Source: Streptomyces sp. CB02058 | GTDB lineage: Bacteria; Actinomycetota; Actinomycetes; Streptomycetales; Streptomycetaceae | Assembly: GCF_001905505.1 (NCBI RefSeq) | Contig: NZ_LIPG01000002.1 | Span: 682,001-746,000 of the forward strand | DNA length: 64,000 nucleotides | Reading direction: 5' to 3' | Part shown: in pieces, positions 20,222 to 28,799 of the stretch | How the letters are laid out: the number at the start of each line of letters is the position of its first letter | How positions within the stretch are numbered: position 1 is the stretch's first letter | Program-made: the position numbers and the translations under genes | The notes under the pieces: generated by a model | The model's database searches: none | What the model saw: only the letters and a program-made list of their open reading frames with translations | Told to the model about the DNA's origin: nothing

Positions 20222-23107
20222 ATGGCGTCGCACGTGACAGGTTCCCCGAAAGCCTCCGCCGAGATGTTCCTCGACGACCTCCGCGAGCGCCTCGGCGACC
20301 TCGTCGACGCCTCCTCCCTGACCAGAGCGCTCTACTCCGCCGACGCCTCGAACTACCGCGTCGTCCCCCGGGCCGTGGTCGTGCCCCGGACGAAGGAGGA
20401 CGTGATCGCGGCGGCCGGTGTCGCCCGCGCCCACCGGGTTCCCGTCACCGTCAGGGGCGGGGGCACCTCCTGCGCCGGCAACGCGGTGGGCCCGGGGCTC
20501 GTCATCGACTTCTCCCGATCCATGAACAGGATCCTCTCCGTCGATCCGGAGTCCTCGACGGCCGTCGTCGAGCCCGGCACCGTCCTGAGCACGCTGCAGA
20601 AGGCGGCCCTGCCCTTCGGACTGCGCTTCGGCCCCGACCCCTCCACCGCCACCCGCTGCACGATCGGGGGCATGATCGGCAACAACGCCTGCGGGCCGCA
20701 CGGCCTCTCCTACGGGCGTACGGCCGACAACGTCGTGTCGATGACCTGGCTGACCGGCCGCGGCGAGATCATCACAGCCGGCGCGGGGAGCGACGCGCTC
20801 GACGCGGTGCCCGGCCTCGACTCCTTCGTCTCGGAGCATCTGGCCGTGCTGCGCACCGAGTTCGGACGCTTCGGACGCCAGATCTCCGGCTACTCGCTTG
20901 AGCACCTGCTGCCCGAGAACGGACGGAACCTCGCGGCGGCCCTGACCGGTACCGAGGGCAGCTGCGGCATCCTCCTCGAAGCCACGATCCGGCTCGTCCC
21001 GCAGGCACCGGCGCCCGCCCTGGCCGTCCTCGGCTACCCCGACATGGCCGCCGCCGCGGACGACGTCCCTCATCTGCTCCCCTTCCGCCCGCTGGCCCTG
21101 GAAGGGCTGGACGCACAGCTCGTCGAGGTCGTCCGCCGGGCGCACGGCGGCGTCGGCGTCCCTGACCTGCCCTCGGGCGGTGGATGGCTCATGGCGGAGA
21201 TCGGCGGAGCCACCTCGGAGGAGGCCGTCGAGGCCGGGCACCGGCTCGTCGCCGCGTCCGGCTCGGCCGACGCCGTCGTCCTGCCCACCGGCCCCGACGC
21301 GACCCGGCTCTGGCAGATCCGCGCCGACGGCGCCGGGCTGGCCGGACGCACCGCCACCGGCGCGCAGGCCTGGCCGGGCTGGGAGGACTCGGCGGTCCCC
21401 CCGGAGAGGCTCGGGGACTACCTGCGCGGGCTCGAAGCCCTGATGGCCGAGGAGGGCCTCTCCGGGCTCGCCTACGGCCACTTCGGCGACGGGTGCGTCC
21501 ACCTGCGCATCGACTTCCCGCTCGAAGCCGGGGGAGCCCTCATGCGACGGTTCCTCGAACGCGCCGCCGCCCTCGCCGCCGGGCACGGCGGCTCCCTCTC
21601 CGGAGAACACGGCGACGGGCGGGCCCGCTCCGAGCTGCTGCCCGTCATGTACAGCCCGCAAGCCCTGCGCGCGATGGAGGAGTTCAAGGCCCTCCTGGAC
21701 CCCGACGACCTCATGAACCCGGGCGTCGTCGTCCGCCCCGCACCGCTCGACGCCGGTCTCCGCCGGCCCCGGGCACTCCGGCTGCTGGCCACCGACGGCT
21801 TCGCCTTCCCGCACGACGCGGGCAGCGTCACCGACTCGGTCCACCGCTGCGTCGGGGTGGGCAAGTGCCGGGCCGACCTGCGTGGGGAGGGCGGGTTCAT
21901 GTGCCCCTCCTACATCGCCACCCGGGACGAGAAGGACTCCACCCGAGGCCGTGCGCGCACCCTCCAGGAGATGCTCGACGGCGGAGTCGTCACGCGCGGC
22001 TGGAGCTCCCCGGAGGTCCACGAGGCCCTCGACCTGTGCCTGAGCTGCAAGGCCTGCGCGAGCGACTGCCCCACGGGCATCGACATGGCCACGTACAAGT
22101 CGGAAGCCCTCCACCAGACGTGGAAGGGGCGCCTGCGCCCCCGCAGCCACTACACGCTCGGCCGTCTTCCGCAGTGGCTCAGGCTCGCCGCGCCCGTGGC
22201 CCCGCTCGTCAACCTCGCGGGCCGCGTCCCCCCGCTGCGCAAGGCGATGCTGCACATGATGGGAGCGGACACCCGCCGGTCACTGCCCCGGCTGCCCCTC
22301 AGACCGTTCCGCTGGAGCAAGCAGAGCAAGCAGAGCAAGCAGAGCAGACAGAACAGGCCGGGCAGGCACCGCGGCGGGATGCCCAGTGCCCCGCAGGTAC
22401 TCCTCTGGGTGGACTCCTTCTCGGACGCCCTGGACCCGGGCATCCCCCGGGACGCCGTCGAGGTCCTCACCGCCGCCGGGTGCGACATCGAGATCGCGGG
22501 CCCCGGGGCCTGCTGCGGCCTCACCCTCGTCTCCACCGGACAGCTCACCGCCGCCAAGGCCACGCTCACCAGGACGCTCGACCTCCTCCACCCCCGGGTC
22601 CGCGAGGGGAGGACCGTCGTCGGCCTGGAGCCCAGCTGCACCGCGACACTCCGCTCGGACCTCCTGGAGCTCCTGCCCGAAGACCCCCGCGCCGCCGAGC
22701 TGGCCCGCTCGGTCGTGACCGTCGCCGAGTTCCTCGCCTCCATCGGCTGGACCCCGCCGCGGTCGGCGGAGAAGCTCCTCGTCCAGCCCCACTGCCACCA
22801 CCACGCGGTCATGGGATACGGCCCGGACAGGGCCCTCCTGGAAGCCATGGGCTGCGACGTGGAGATCTCCGCGGGATGCTGCGGCCTCGCCGGGAACTTC
22901 GGCATGGAGAAGGGGCATTACGAGCTCTCCGAGCGGATCGCGCGGGAGGGCGTCCTCGCCGAGGCGTCCGCCGCCCCGGACCGGAGCGTCCTCGCCGACG
23001 GGTTCTCCTGCCGCACCCAGATCCGCGACCTCGCGGGCCTCGACGGCCGGCACCTGGTGCAGATCGTCGCCGAGGCCCTGCGGCGGGGCGGGGCCGTGGA
23101 GGACTGA
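20222..23107 (+). CDS. FAD-linked oxidase fused to Fe-S/CCG domains, D-lactate dehydrogenase-like
   Basis: A 961-residue fusion. The N-terminal PCMH FAD domain (about 45-270) has VTVRGGGTSCAGNAVGPG and GGMIGNNACGPHGLSYGRT; the FAD-oxidase C domain includes GYGHFGDGCVHLRIDF-type sequence and LSGEHGDGRARSELL. Two 4Fe-4S motifs follow: CVGVGKCR with MCPSY, and CLSCKACASDCPTGIDMA. Two CCG repeats include GACCGLTL and SAGCCGLAG. This is GlcD and GlcF in one chain, as in actinobacterial quinone-dependent D-lactate/glycolate dehydrogenases that pass electrons to the membrane. A low-complexity SKQ linker separates the Fe-S part from the CCG part. Confidence 0.92.
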   Translation: MASHVTGSPKASAEMFLDDLRERLGDLVDASSLTRALYSADASNYRVVPRAVVVPRTKEDVIAAAGVARAHRVPVTVRGGGTSCAGNAVGPGLVIDFSRSMNRILSVDPESSTAVVEPGTVLSTLQKAALPFGLRFGPDPSTATRCTIGGMIGNNACGPHGLSYGRTADNVVSMTWLTGRGEIITAGAGSDALDAVPGLDSFVSEHLAVLRTEFGRFGRQISGYSLEHLLPENGRNLAAALTGTEGSCGILLEATIRLVPQAPAPALAVLGYPDMAAAADDVPHLLPFRPLALEGLDAQLVEVVRRAHGGVGVPDLPSGGGWLMAEIGGATSEEAVEAGHRLVAASGSADAVVLPTGPDATRLWQIRADGAGLAGRTATGAQAWPGWEDSAVPPERLGDYLRGLEALMAEEGLSGLAYGHFGDGCVHLRIDFPLEAGGALMRRFLERAAALAAGHGGSLSGEHGDGRARSELLPVMYSPQALRAMEEFKALLDPDDLMNPGVVVRPAPLDAGLRRPRALRLLATDGFAFPHDAGSVTDSVHRCVGVGKCRADLRGEGGFMCPSYIATRDEKDSTRGRARTLQEMLDGGVVTRGWSSPEVHEALDLCLSCKACASDCPTGIDMATYKSEALHQTWKGRLRPRSHYTLGRLPQWLRLAAPVAPLVNLAGRVPPLRKAMLHMMGADTRRSLPRLPLRPFRWSKQSKQSKQSRQNRPGRHRGGMPSAPQVLLWVDSFSDALDPGIPRDAVEVLTAAGCDIEIAGPGACCGLTLVSTGQLTAAKATLTRTLDLLHPRVREGRTVVGLEPSCTATLRSDLLELLPEDPRAAELARSVVTVAEFLASIGWTPPRSAEKLLVQPHCHHHAVMGYGPDRALLEAMGCDVEISAGCCGLAGNFGMEKGHYELSERIAREGVLAEASAAPDRSVLADGFSCRTQIRDLAGLDGRHLVQIVAEALRRGGAVED
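22316..22351 (+). repeat. 9-bp tandem repeat coding an SKQ linker
   Basis: AGCAAGCAG occurs three times in a row and a fourth degenerate unit (AGCAGACAG) follows, giving SKQSKQSKQSRQ within the dehydrogenase. It preserves frame and lies between domains, so length changes should be tolerated. Confidence 0.9.
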
Positions 23108-23112
23108 AGGGC

Positions 23113-24102
23113 TCAGCGCACCGAGAAGCCGTACACCGTCTCGGAGACGAACTCCTCGCCCGGCCGCAGCACGGTCGACGGGAACTCGGGGCGGTTCGGC
23201 GAGTCCGGGAAGTGCTGGGTCTCCAGCGCGATCCCGGCGCACGGCTCGAAGGGGCCGCCGAGGTGGTCGGCCGTGTACAGCTGGAGGCCGGGCTCCGTCG
23301 TACGGACCGTCAGCAGGCGCCCGGACGCCGGGTCGTGGAGCTCGGCGACCGGCTCCCCGCCGGTCTCGTCCAGGACGTAGTTGGTGTCGTAGCCGGGGCC
23401 CACCGGCTTCGCCTCGCGGAAGTCGTACCTGGTCCCGTCCACCGGTGCGAACACGCCCGTCGGGATCGCCTGGTCGTCCGAGGGGGTGATCCGCCCGGCG
23501 GCCAGCCGCAGTTCGTGCCCGAGAGCGCTCCCACTGTGCGCCCCGGCCAGATTCCAGTACGTGTGATTCGTCAGGTTCACCACGGTCGGCGCGTCCGTCG
23601 TCGCCCGGTAGCCGACCCGCAGCGCGCCGTCCTCGTCCAGGGTGTAGGCCACGGAGAGCGCGAGACGCCCCGGGAAGCCCTCCTCGCCGTCCTCGGAGAC
23701 CAGGGAGAGCCGCACGCCGTCCGGCAGCTCCTCGGCGTCCCACACGCGCTTGTCGAAGCCGCGCTCCCCGCCGTGCAGCGCGTTGCGGCCCTCGTTGGCC
23801 GTGACCTGGTGCGTACGCCCGTCCAGGACGAAGGAGGCACCCCCGATCCTGTTCGCGTACCGGCCGACCACGGCGCCGAAGTACGGGCTCGCGTACGCCT
23901 CGTACTCCTTGGCGTCCGGCAGCCCGAGGGCCACCTCGGCCCGTGTGCCGTCCCTGCCGGGGACCTCCACCGACTGCACCACGGCGCCGTACGTCAGCAC
24001 GCGCACCCGAGTGCCCGCGCGCTCCAGGGTCCAGCGCCTGACCGGCGTGCCGTCCATGAGGGTGGAGAAGTCTTCGCTCTGTACCGCTGTACCCGTTGTC
24101 AC
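23113..24102 (-). CDS. galM: Cytosolic aldose 1-epimerase (galactose mutarotase)
   Basis: A 329-residue GalM protein without a signal peptide. Conserved blocks are SPYFGAVVGRYANRIGGASF (about 74-93), NEGRNALHGGERGFDKRVWD with the catalytic His region, LTNHTYWNLAGAHSGSALG and ALETQHFPDSPNRPEFPS with the catalytic Glu. It is clearly paralogous to the Tat-exported enzyme at 10679. GTG 24102 is the likely start, 11 bp after the upstream SGNH gene stop, so the two probably form an operon. The convergent dehydrogenase ends 5 bp away. Confidence 0.93.
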   Translation of the reverse strand: MTTGTAVQSEDFSTLMDGTPVRRWTLERAGTRVRVLTYGAVVQSVEVPGRDGTRAEVALGLPDAKEYEAYASPYFGAVVGRYANRIGGASFVLDGRTHQVTANEGRNALHGGERGFDKRVWDAEELPDGVRLSLVSEDGEEGFPGRLALSVAYTLDEDGALRVGYRATTDAPTVVNLTNHTYWNLAGAHSGSALGHELRLAAGRITPSDDQAIPTGVFAPVDGTRYDFREAKPVGPGYDTNYVLDETGGEPVAELHDPASGRLLTVRTTEPGLQLYTADHLGGPFEPCAGIALETQHFPDSPNRPEFPSTVLRPGEEFVSETVYGFSVR

Positions 24103-24113
24103 GATCAAGAACT

Positions 24114-25028
24114 TTACGCCGAGGGCGAGGCGGCCGTGACCGCGCGGTAAGCGATTTCGGCCAGCCTGGCCTGGCCGTCGCGCCCCGGATGGAACCAGTC
24201 CCACTCGCTGAGCTGCTCACCCGTGAACCGGTAGTCGAACACCGCCCCGCCGTCGTCACGGCAGCGCTCGTCCCGCGCGCAGACGTCCCGCAGCACCTCG
24301 TTGTAGGCGACGACCCGCTCCCGCACCGCGTCGCGCCGTGCGACGGCCGCCGCGCCCATGTCGTCCGCGTCGCCCAGCATCGACCGGCAGATGCCCAGCT
24401 TCCAGATCTGCTTGCCCAGCGGGTTCTCGCGCCCCGTCGACCAGAGCCGCTTGAGGTCCGGGACGCTCGACACGTACACCTGCGCCTCGGGTGCCGCCGC
24501 GCGCAGCTGCCGCATCGACGCCTCGAAGGAGGCCCGGAAGTCGGCCACCGGGGTCATCAGCTCCACCGAGTCCCGGCAGGCGTCGTTCGCGCCGATCATC
24601 ACCGTGACCATCTCCGGCTCGTCCTTGGCGGCCAGCGCCATCTGCTCGGGCAGCTGAGCCATCCTGGCGCCCGACACGGCGTGGTTCCAGCTGTGCGAGG
24701 CCGTCCTCGACGCCCCCAGGATGCGTACGGCGAGGCTCCGCACCCCGTCGTCCGTCCCGGTCGCCCAGGACACCTCGGGGCAGTCGGCCAGCACGGAGCA
24801 GGCGTCGAAGCCCCGGGTGATGGAGTCCCCGACCGCGGCGATGGAGGCGGGGCGCACGTCCCACACGGGCGTCGGCGAGGGAGAGGGGCCCCGCGACGCG
24901 GCGGAGCCGCGCTCCGGCCCGTCCTGGCCGGCGGTGCAGCCCGTGAGCACGGCCGCGGTGACGGACACGACCGCCGTCAGAGTGGTGAACGCCCTGTGGA
25001 CGCGACGGCGTGACACATGCTCAGCCAT
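24114..25028 (-). CDS. SGNH/GDSL hydrolase lipoprotein
   Basis: A 304-residue exported protein. The N-terminus is basic and hydrophobic, with a lipobox-like LTGC at about residue 31. SGNH block I is VGDSITRGF (about 67), block III GANDAC (about 149) and block V DWFHPGRDG (about 277), giving a Ser-Asp-His triad. Such enzymes are esterases or lipases acting outside the membrane; the substrate is unknown. GGAGGGG stands 8 nt before the ATG. The mutarotase gene follows in the same direction. Confidence 0.9.
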   Translation of the reverse strand: MAEHVSRRRVHRAFTTLTAVVSVTAAVLTGCTAGQDGPERGSAASRGPSPSPTPVWDVRPASIAAVGDSITRGFDACSVLADCPEVSWATGTDDGVRSLAVRILGASRTASHSWNHAVSGARMAQLPEQMALAAKDEPEMVTVMIGANDACRDSVELMTPVADFRASFEASMRQLRAAAPEAQVYVSSVPDLKRLWSTGRENPLGKQIWKLGICRSMLGDADDMGAAAVARRDAVRERVVAYNEVLRDVCARDERCRDDGGAVFDYRFTGEQLSEWDWFHPGRDGQARLAEIAYRAVTAASPSA

Positions 25029-25388
25029 CTCTGATTCCCCTCCGGTCACACGAGTGATTGTGCCCCTGGCACAACCGACAGCCCCAGGTGGCGGCCCTCG
25101 ACCCCCTCGCGGGTGAATGGCGCGCGAATCATGGGCCCGGGACCGACCGTACGTCACACAACCGGCCCCGGCGCACGGTAGCTTTTCCCCGTCGAACCAG
25201 TGGCGCCCGGCCGGCCCGCGGACGAATCGGCGGGTCCGGTAAGTTCTCTCACGTCACATACTGTCCCTTTTCAGGAGATTCACTCCCGATGCTGTTTACT
25301 GTTGACAACCTCGGGAGCCGGCCGGGAAGAGGCGGTACGGGCGCGAGGCCGCTGGGGAAGGCGAACCTCGTCCCACACTGGAGGTCCC
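25029..25388. other. Divergent intergenic region between the SGNH gene and DUF3145
   Basis: This 360-bp region holds the divergent promoters. A TTGACA occurs at 25302 but has no good -10 partner and falls in a possible leader ORF. TAGCTT near 25179 could be a -10 element. The only structured element identified is the small ORF starting at 25289. Confidence 0.4.
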
Positions 25389-25393
25389 GGTGA
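25289..25393 (+). CDS. Possible 34-residue leader ORF coupled to the DUF3145 gene
   Basis: An ATG preceded by AGGAGA opens a 34-codon frame (MLFTVDNLGSRPGRGG ... VPHWRSR) whose TGA overlaps the GTG of the DUF3145 gene as GTGA. Coupled overlaps of this kind are usual for real Streptomyces gene pairs, but the peptide has no recognisable domain. It may be a leader peptide or a chance frame. Confidence 0.35.
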   Translation: MLFTVDNLGSRPGRGGTGARPLGKANLVPHWRSR

Positions 25394-25884
25394 CGACACG
25401 TGGAGTCCTGTACGTTCACTCCGCACCGCGCGCGCTGTGCCCGCATGTCGAATGGGCGGTGGCGGGTGTACTCGGTGTGAGAGTCCAGCTCGACTGGATC
25501 AGACAGCCGGCCGCGCCCAGCACCTGGCGGTCCGAATTCTCCTGGAAGGGCCGCGCGGGCACGGCCTCGGAGCTGGCCTCGGCCCTCCGCGGCTGGGACA
25601 TGCTGCGCTTCGAGGTGACGGCGGAGCCGTGCCCGACGGCCGAGGGCGAGCGCTACAGCTCGACGCCCGGCCTGGGCATCTTCCACGCCGTGACCGGCAT
25701 GCACGGCGACATCCTGATCCCCGAGGACCGTCTGCGGGCCGCGCTCGCGCGGTCCGTGCGCGGCGAGACGGATCTGGAGGTGGAGGTCGCCAAGCTCCTG
25801 GGCAAGCCGTGGGACGACGAGCTGGAGTCTTTCCGCCACGCGGGCGAGGGCGCGCCCGTCCGCTGGCTGCACCAGGTGGTCTGA
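25390..25884 (+). CDS. DUF3145 domain protein
   Basis: A 164-residue soluble protein with the DUF3145 pattern: TTRGVLYVHSAPRALCPHVE at the N-terminus, RSEFSWKGRAGTASELASAL (about 47-66), WDMLRFEVTAEPCPTAEG and GIFHAVTGMHGDILIPEDRL. The family is confined to actinobacteria and has no assigned function; residues 9-20 suggest a small alpha/beta fold. The GTG start is shared with the stop of the small upstream ORF. The fabF operon ends convergently about 215 bp downstream. Confidence 0.9.
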   Translation: MTTRGVLYVHSAPRALCPHVEWAVAGVLGVRVQLDWIRQPAAPSTWRSEFSWKGRAGTASELASALRGWDMLRFEVTAEPCPTAEGERYSSTPGLGIFHAVTGMHGDILIPEDRLRAALARSVRGETDLEVEVAKLLGKPWDDELESFRHAGEGAPVRWLHQVV

Positions 25885-25959
25885 CCTCCGGTGAAGGACC
25901 CGCACCACCACCAAGCCGAAACGTTCCTCCGCAGGGCACTGCTCGGCCTGGCCTCACTC

Positions 25960-26040
25960 TTTCTGGCGCAGGGGGCGAAATTCAGCCCCGCCGGCGTTTG
26001 AGGCGCTGGGGTCCGGGGGCGGAGCCCCCGGGAACCGGCT
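25960..26040. repeat. Recurrent Streptomyces intergenic element with terminator hairpin
   Basis: The sequence around GCCGGCGTTTGAGGCGC, followed by a hairpin (CCGGGGGC at 26013-26020, GCCCCCGG at 26024-26031), matches an intergenic sequence I remember as very common in Streptomyces. It probably acts as a terminator for the DUF3145 gene. Copy number was not searched. Confidence 0.5.
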
Positions 26041-26051
26041 CTCGGTATGCG

Positions 26052-26086
26052 TGAGGCCCGCCCCCCGGTGCGGGAAGCGGGCCTCA
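26052..26086. terminator. Terminator of the fab operon
   Basis: TGAGGCCCGC (26052-26061) pairs perfectly with GCGGGCCTCA (26077-26086) around a 15-nt loop, beginning 14 bp after the fabF stop in the direction of transcription. Confidence 0.85.
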
Positions 26087-26100
26087 GCAGAGACGCGGGG

Positions 26101-27363
26101 TCAGACCGAGCGGAACGCCAGCACCACGTTGTGGCCACCGAAGCCGAACGAGTTGTTGATCGCGGCGATCGGCCCCTCCGGCAGCGCGCGCGGCTCGCCC
26201 CGGACGATGTCCGCCTCGACGGCCTCGTCGAGGTCGTCGACGTTGATGGTCGGCGGAGCCGTCCGGTGGTGCAGCGCCAGCACCGTCGCCACGGTCTCGA
26301 TACCGCCCGCGCCACCCAGCAGGTGACCCGTCATCGACTTGGTGGCGGAGATCGCGACATGGTCCAGGTCGTCGCCCAGCACGGCGCGCAGCGCCTTGAT
26401 CTCGGCGACGTCGCCCTGGGGCGTGGACGTGGCGTGCGCGTTCAGGTGCACGACCTCCGACGGCTTCAGATCCGTGGAGTCCAGCAGGTTCTGCATCGCC
26501 GCGGCGATGCCGCGCCCCGTGGGCTCGGGCTGCGCGATGTGGTGGGCGTCGGCCGAGAGGCCCTGGCCCAGCACCTCGCAGTAGACCTTGGCGCCCCGCG
26601 CGGCGGCGTGCTCGGCGGACTCCAGGATGACGACGCCCGCGCCCTCGCCGAGCACGAAGCCGTCACGGCCCGTGTCGTAGGGACGCGAGGCCTTCTCGGG
26701 CTCGTCGTTGCTCTTGGACATCGCCATCATGTTGGCGAACGCCGCGATCGGCAGCGGGTGGATGGCCGCCTCGGTACCACCGGCGACGACCACGTCGGCA
26801 CGGCCGGTGCGGATCATCTCGACGGCGTAACCGATGGCCTCGGCACCCGACGCGCAGGCCGAGACCGGGGTGTGGACACCGGCCTGGGCGTTGACCTCCA
26901 GGCCGACGTTGGCCGCCGGGCCGTTGGGCATGAGCATCGGAACGGTGTGCGGGGAGACGCGGCGTACGCCCTTCTCCTTCAGCACGTCGTACTGGTCGAG
27001 CAGGGTGATCACGCCGCCGATACCGGAGGCGATGACCGAGCCCAGACGCTCGGGCTGGATCTTCTCGTCCTCGCCGGCCTTGCCGGTGTAACCGGCGTCG
27101 GCCCACGCCTCGCGGGCGGCGATCAGCGCGAACTGCGCCGAGCGGTCCAGCTTGCGGGCGAGCGGACGGGGCAGTACATCGCCGGGGTCGACGGCCGCGA
27201 GGGCGGCGATCCGGACAGGCAGTTCGGCGAAACGTTCGCCCTCGAGAGGCTTGACGCCGGAACGGCCGGCCATCAGACCTTCCCAGGTCGATGCGGAGTC
27301 GCCACCCAGCGGAGTGGTTGCGCCGATACCGGTGACGACCACGGTGCGATTGGTCGGGCTCAC
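26101..27363 (-). CDS. fabF: 3-oxoacyl-ACP synthase II (FabF)
   Basis: A 420-residue condensing enzyme of type II fatty acid synthesis. It elongates acyl-ACP with malonyl-ACP in the cytosol. The catalytic Cys170 is in PVSACASGAEA, and His310 (LNAHATSTPQGD) and His347 (TKSMTGHLLGGAG) complete the Cys-His-His triad. The C-terminal NNSFGFGGHNV gating loop is present. The GTG start (SPTNRTVVVTGIGATTP) has GAGAAG upstream. It is the last gene of fabD-fabH-acpP-fabF. Confidence 0.97.
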   Translation of the reverse strand: MSPTNRTVVVTGIGATTPLGGDSASTWEGLMAGRSGVKPLEGERFAELPVRIAALAAVDPGDVLPRPLARKLDRSAQFALIAAREAWADAGYTGKAGEDEKIQPERLGSVIASGIGGVITLLDQYDVLKEKGVRRVSPHTVPMLMPNGPAANVGLEVNAQAGVHTPVSACASGAEAIGYAVEMIRTGRADVVVAGGTEAAIHPLPIAAFANMMAMSKSNDEPEKASRPYDTGRDGFVLGEGAGVVILESAEHAAARGAKVYCEVLGQGLSADAHHIAQPEPTGRGIAAAMQNLLDSTDLKPSEVVHLNAHATSTPQGDVAEIKALRAVLGDDLDHVAISATKSMTGHLLGGAGGIETVATVLALHHRTAPPTINVDDLDEAVEADIVRGEPRALPEGPIAAINNSFGFGGHNVVLAFRSV

Positions 27364-27442
27364 TGGAAAATCTTCTCCACGTGTAGAGGGTCGTGAATCA
27401 GCGGCGCCACCGCCGGGTGGCGACACACGGGACGGGCTGGGA

Positions 27443-27691
27443 TCAGCCCTGGTGCTTCAGGATGTAGTCGGCGGCGTCGCCGACCGTCTTGAGGTTCTTG
27501 ACGTCCTCGTCGGGGATCTTGACGTCGAAGCGCTCTTCGGCGGCGACGACGACCTCGACCATGGACAGCGAGTCGACGTCCAGGTCGTCGGTGAAGGACT
27601 TGTCCAGCTGGACGTCCTCGACCGGGATACCGGCGATCTCGTTGACGATCTCGGCGAGACCGGTGACGATCTCTTCCTGAGTGGCGGCCAT
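27443..27691 (-). CDS. acpP: Acyl carrier protein
   Basis: An 82-residue acidic four-helix protein. Ser41 in DLDVDSLSMVEVVV is the phosphopantetheine attachment site. It carries acyl intermediates for FabD, FabH and FabF, between whose genes it lies. Standard length and start; GAAGGAGCG lies before the ATG. Confidence 0.97.
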   Translation of the reverse strand: MAATQEEIVTGLAEIVNEIAGIPVEDVQLDKSFTDDLDVDSLSMVEVVVAAEERFDVKIPDEDVKNLKTVGDAADYILKHQG

Positions 27692-27754
27692 GTTGGCGCT
27701 CCTTCGATGTGTTTCTGCAGGGTTCGGGCGTGCGGACCGAAAGGTCCGGTGTGC

Positions 27755-28786
27755 CTAGGGGAGGGTAACGACCGACGCGGCGTAGACGAGACCCGCCCCG
27801 AAGCCGATGATGAGCGCCGTGTCGCCGCTCTTGGCCTGACCGGTCGCCAGAAGCCGCTCCATCGCGAGCGGAATCGAGGCGGCCGACGTGTTGCCGGTGG
27901 TTTCCACGTCACGGGCGACCGTGACGTGCTCCGGCAGCTTCAGTGTCTTCACCATCGAGTCGATGATCCGCATGTTGGCCTGGTGCGGAATGAAGACATC
28001 CAGGTCTTCCGGGGAGATCCCGGCCGCTTCCAGCGCCTGCTGGGCGACCTTTGCCATCTCGAAGACGGCCCAGCGGAAGACCGCCTGGCCCTCCTGGGTG
28101 ATGGCGGGGAACTTGACCTCGCCCCGCTCGTTGAGCGGCAGGTTCGAGACGTCGCCGATGTGGAAGTCGTTCCACGCGACGGTCTGCTTGATCGTCTCGG
28201 ACTTGTCGCCCTCCGAGCCCCAGACCGTGGGGCCGATGGCCGGCTCCTGGGACGGGCCCACGACGACCGCGCCCGCACCGTCGCCGAAGAGGAAGGCCGT
28301 CGCGCGGTCCTCCAGGTCGGTGAGGTCGCTGAGCCGCTCGACGCCGATGACGAGCACGTACTCCGCCGAGCCCTCGACGATCATGCCCTTGGCGAGCGTG
28401 AGGCCGTAGCCGAAGCCCGCGCAGCCGGCGGAGATGTCGAACGCGGCGGGCTTGCCCGCGCCGATCCTGTGCGCGATGTCGGTCGCGACGGCGGGGGTCT
28501 GCTTGAAGTGCGAGACGGTGGAGACGATGACTCCGCCGATCTGCTCGGGAGTGATCCCGGCGTCGGCGATCGCCTTGCCCGAGGCCTCCACGGACATCAT
28601 CGACACGGTCTCCTCGTCGGAGGCCCAGTGGCGGGTGGCGATACCGGAGCGGGAGCGGATCCACTCGTCGGACGAGTCGATCGTCTCGAGGATCACCTCG
28701 TTCGGCACGACACGGGTGGGGCGGTAGCCGCCGACACCCATGATCCGTGCGTACGGGGCGCCCTTGCTGGGCTTGATCTTCGACAT
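27755..28786 (-). CDS. fabH: 3-oxoacyl-ACP synthase III (FabH)
   Basis: A 343-residue initiating condensing enzyme. It joins an acyl-CoA starter (branched or acetyl) to malonyl-ACP and so sets the iso/anteiso fatty acid pattern. The catalytic triad is Cys122 (ISAGCAGFGYG), His268 (FIPHQANMRI) and Asn299 (TTGNTSAAS). It lies 13 bp downstream of fabD and starts with MSKIKPSKGAPYARI; GGAG precedes the ATG. Confidence 0.97.
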   Translation of the reverse strand: MSKIKPSKGAPYARIMGVGGYRPTRVVPNEVILETIDSSDEWIRSRSGIATRHWASDEETVSMMSVEASGKAIADAGITPEQIGGVIVSTVSHFKQTPAVATDIAHRIGAGKPAAFDISAGCAGFGYGLTLAKGMIVEGSAEYVLVIGVERLSDLTDLEDRATAFLFGDGAGAVVVGPSQEPAIGPTVWGSEGDKSETIKQTVAWNDFHIGDVSNLPLNERGEVKFPAITQEGQAVFRWAVFEMAKVAQQALEAAGISPEDLDVFIPHQANMRIIDSMVKTLKLPEHVTVARDVETTGNTSAASIPLAMERLLATGQAKSGDTALIIGFGAGLVYAASVVTLP

Positions 28787-28799
28787 GCTCGCGGGCTCC

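Noticed and set aside
25302-25307. TTGACA as the DUF3145 promoter -35
   Set aside because: No suitable -10 occurs 16-19 bp downstream.
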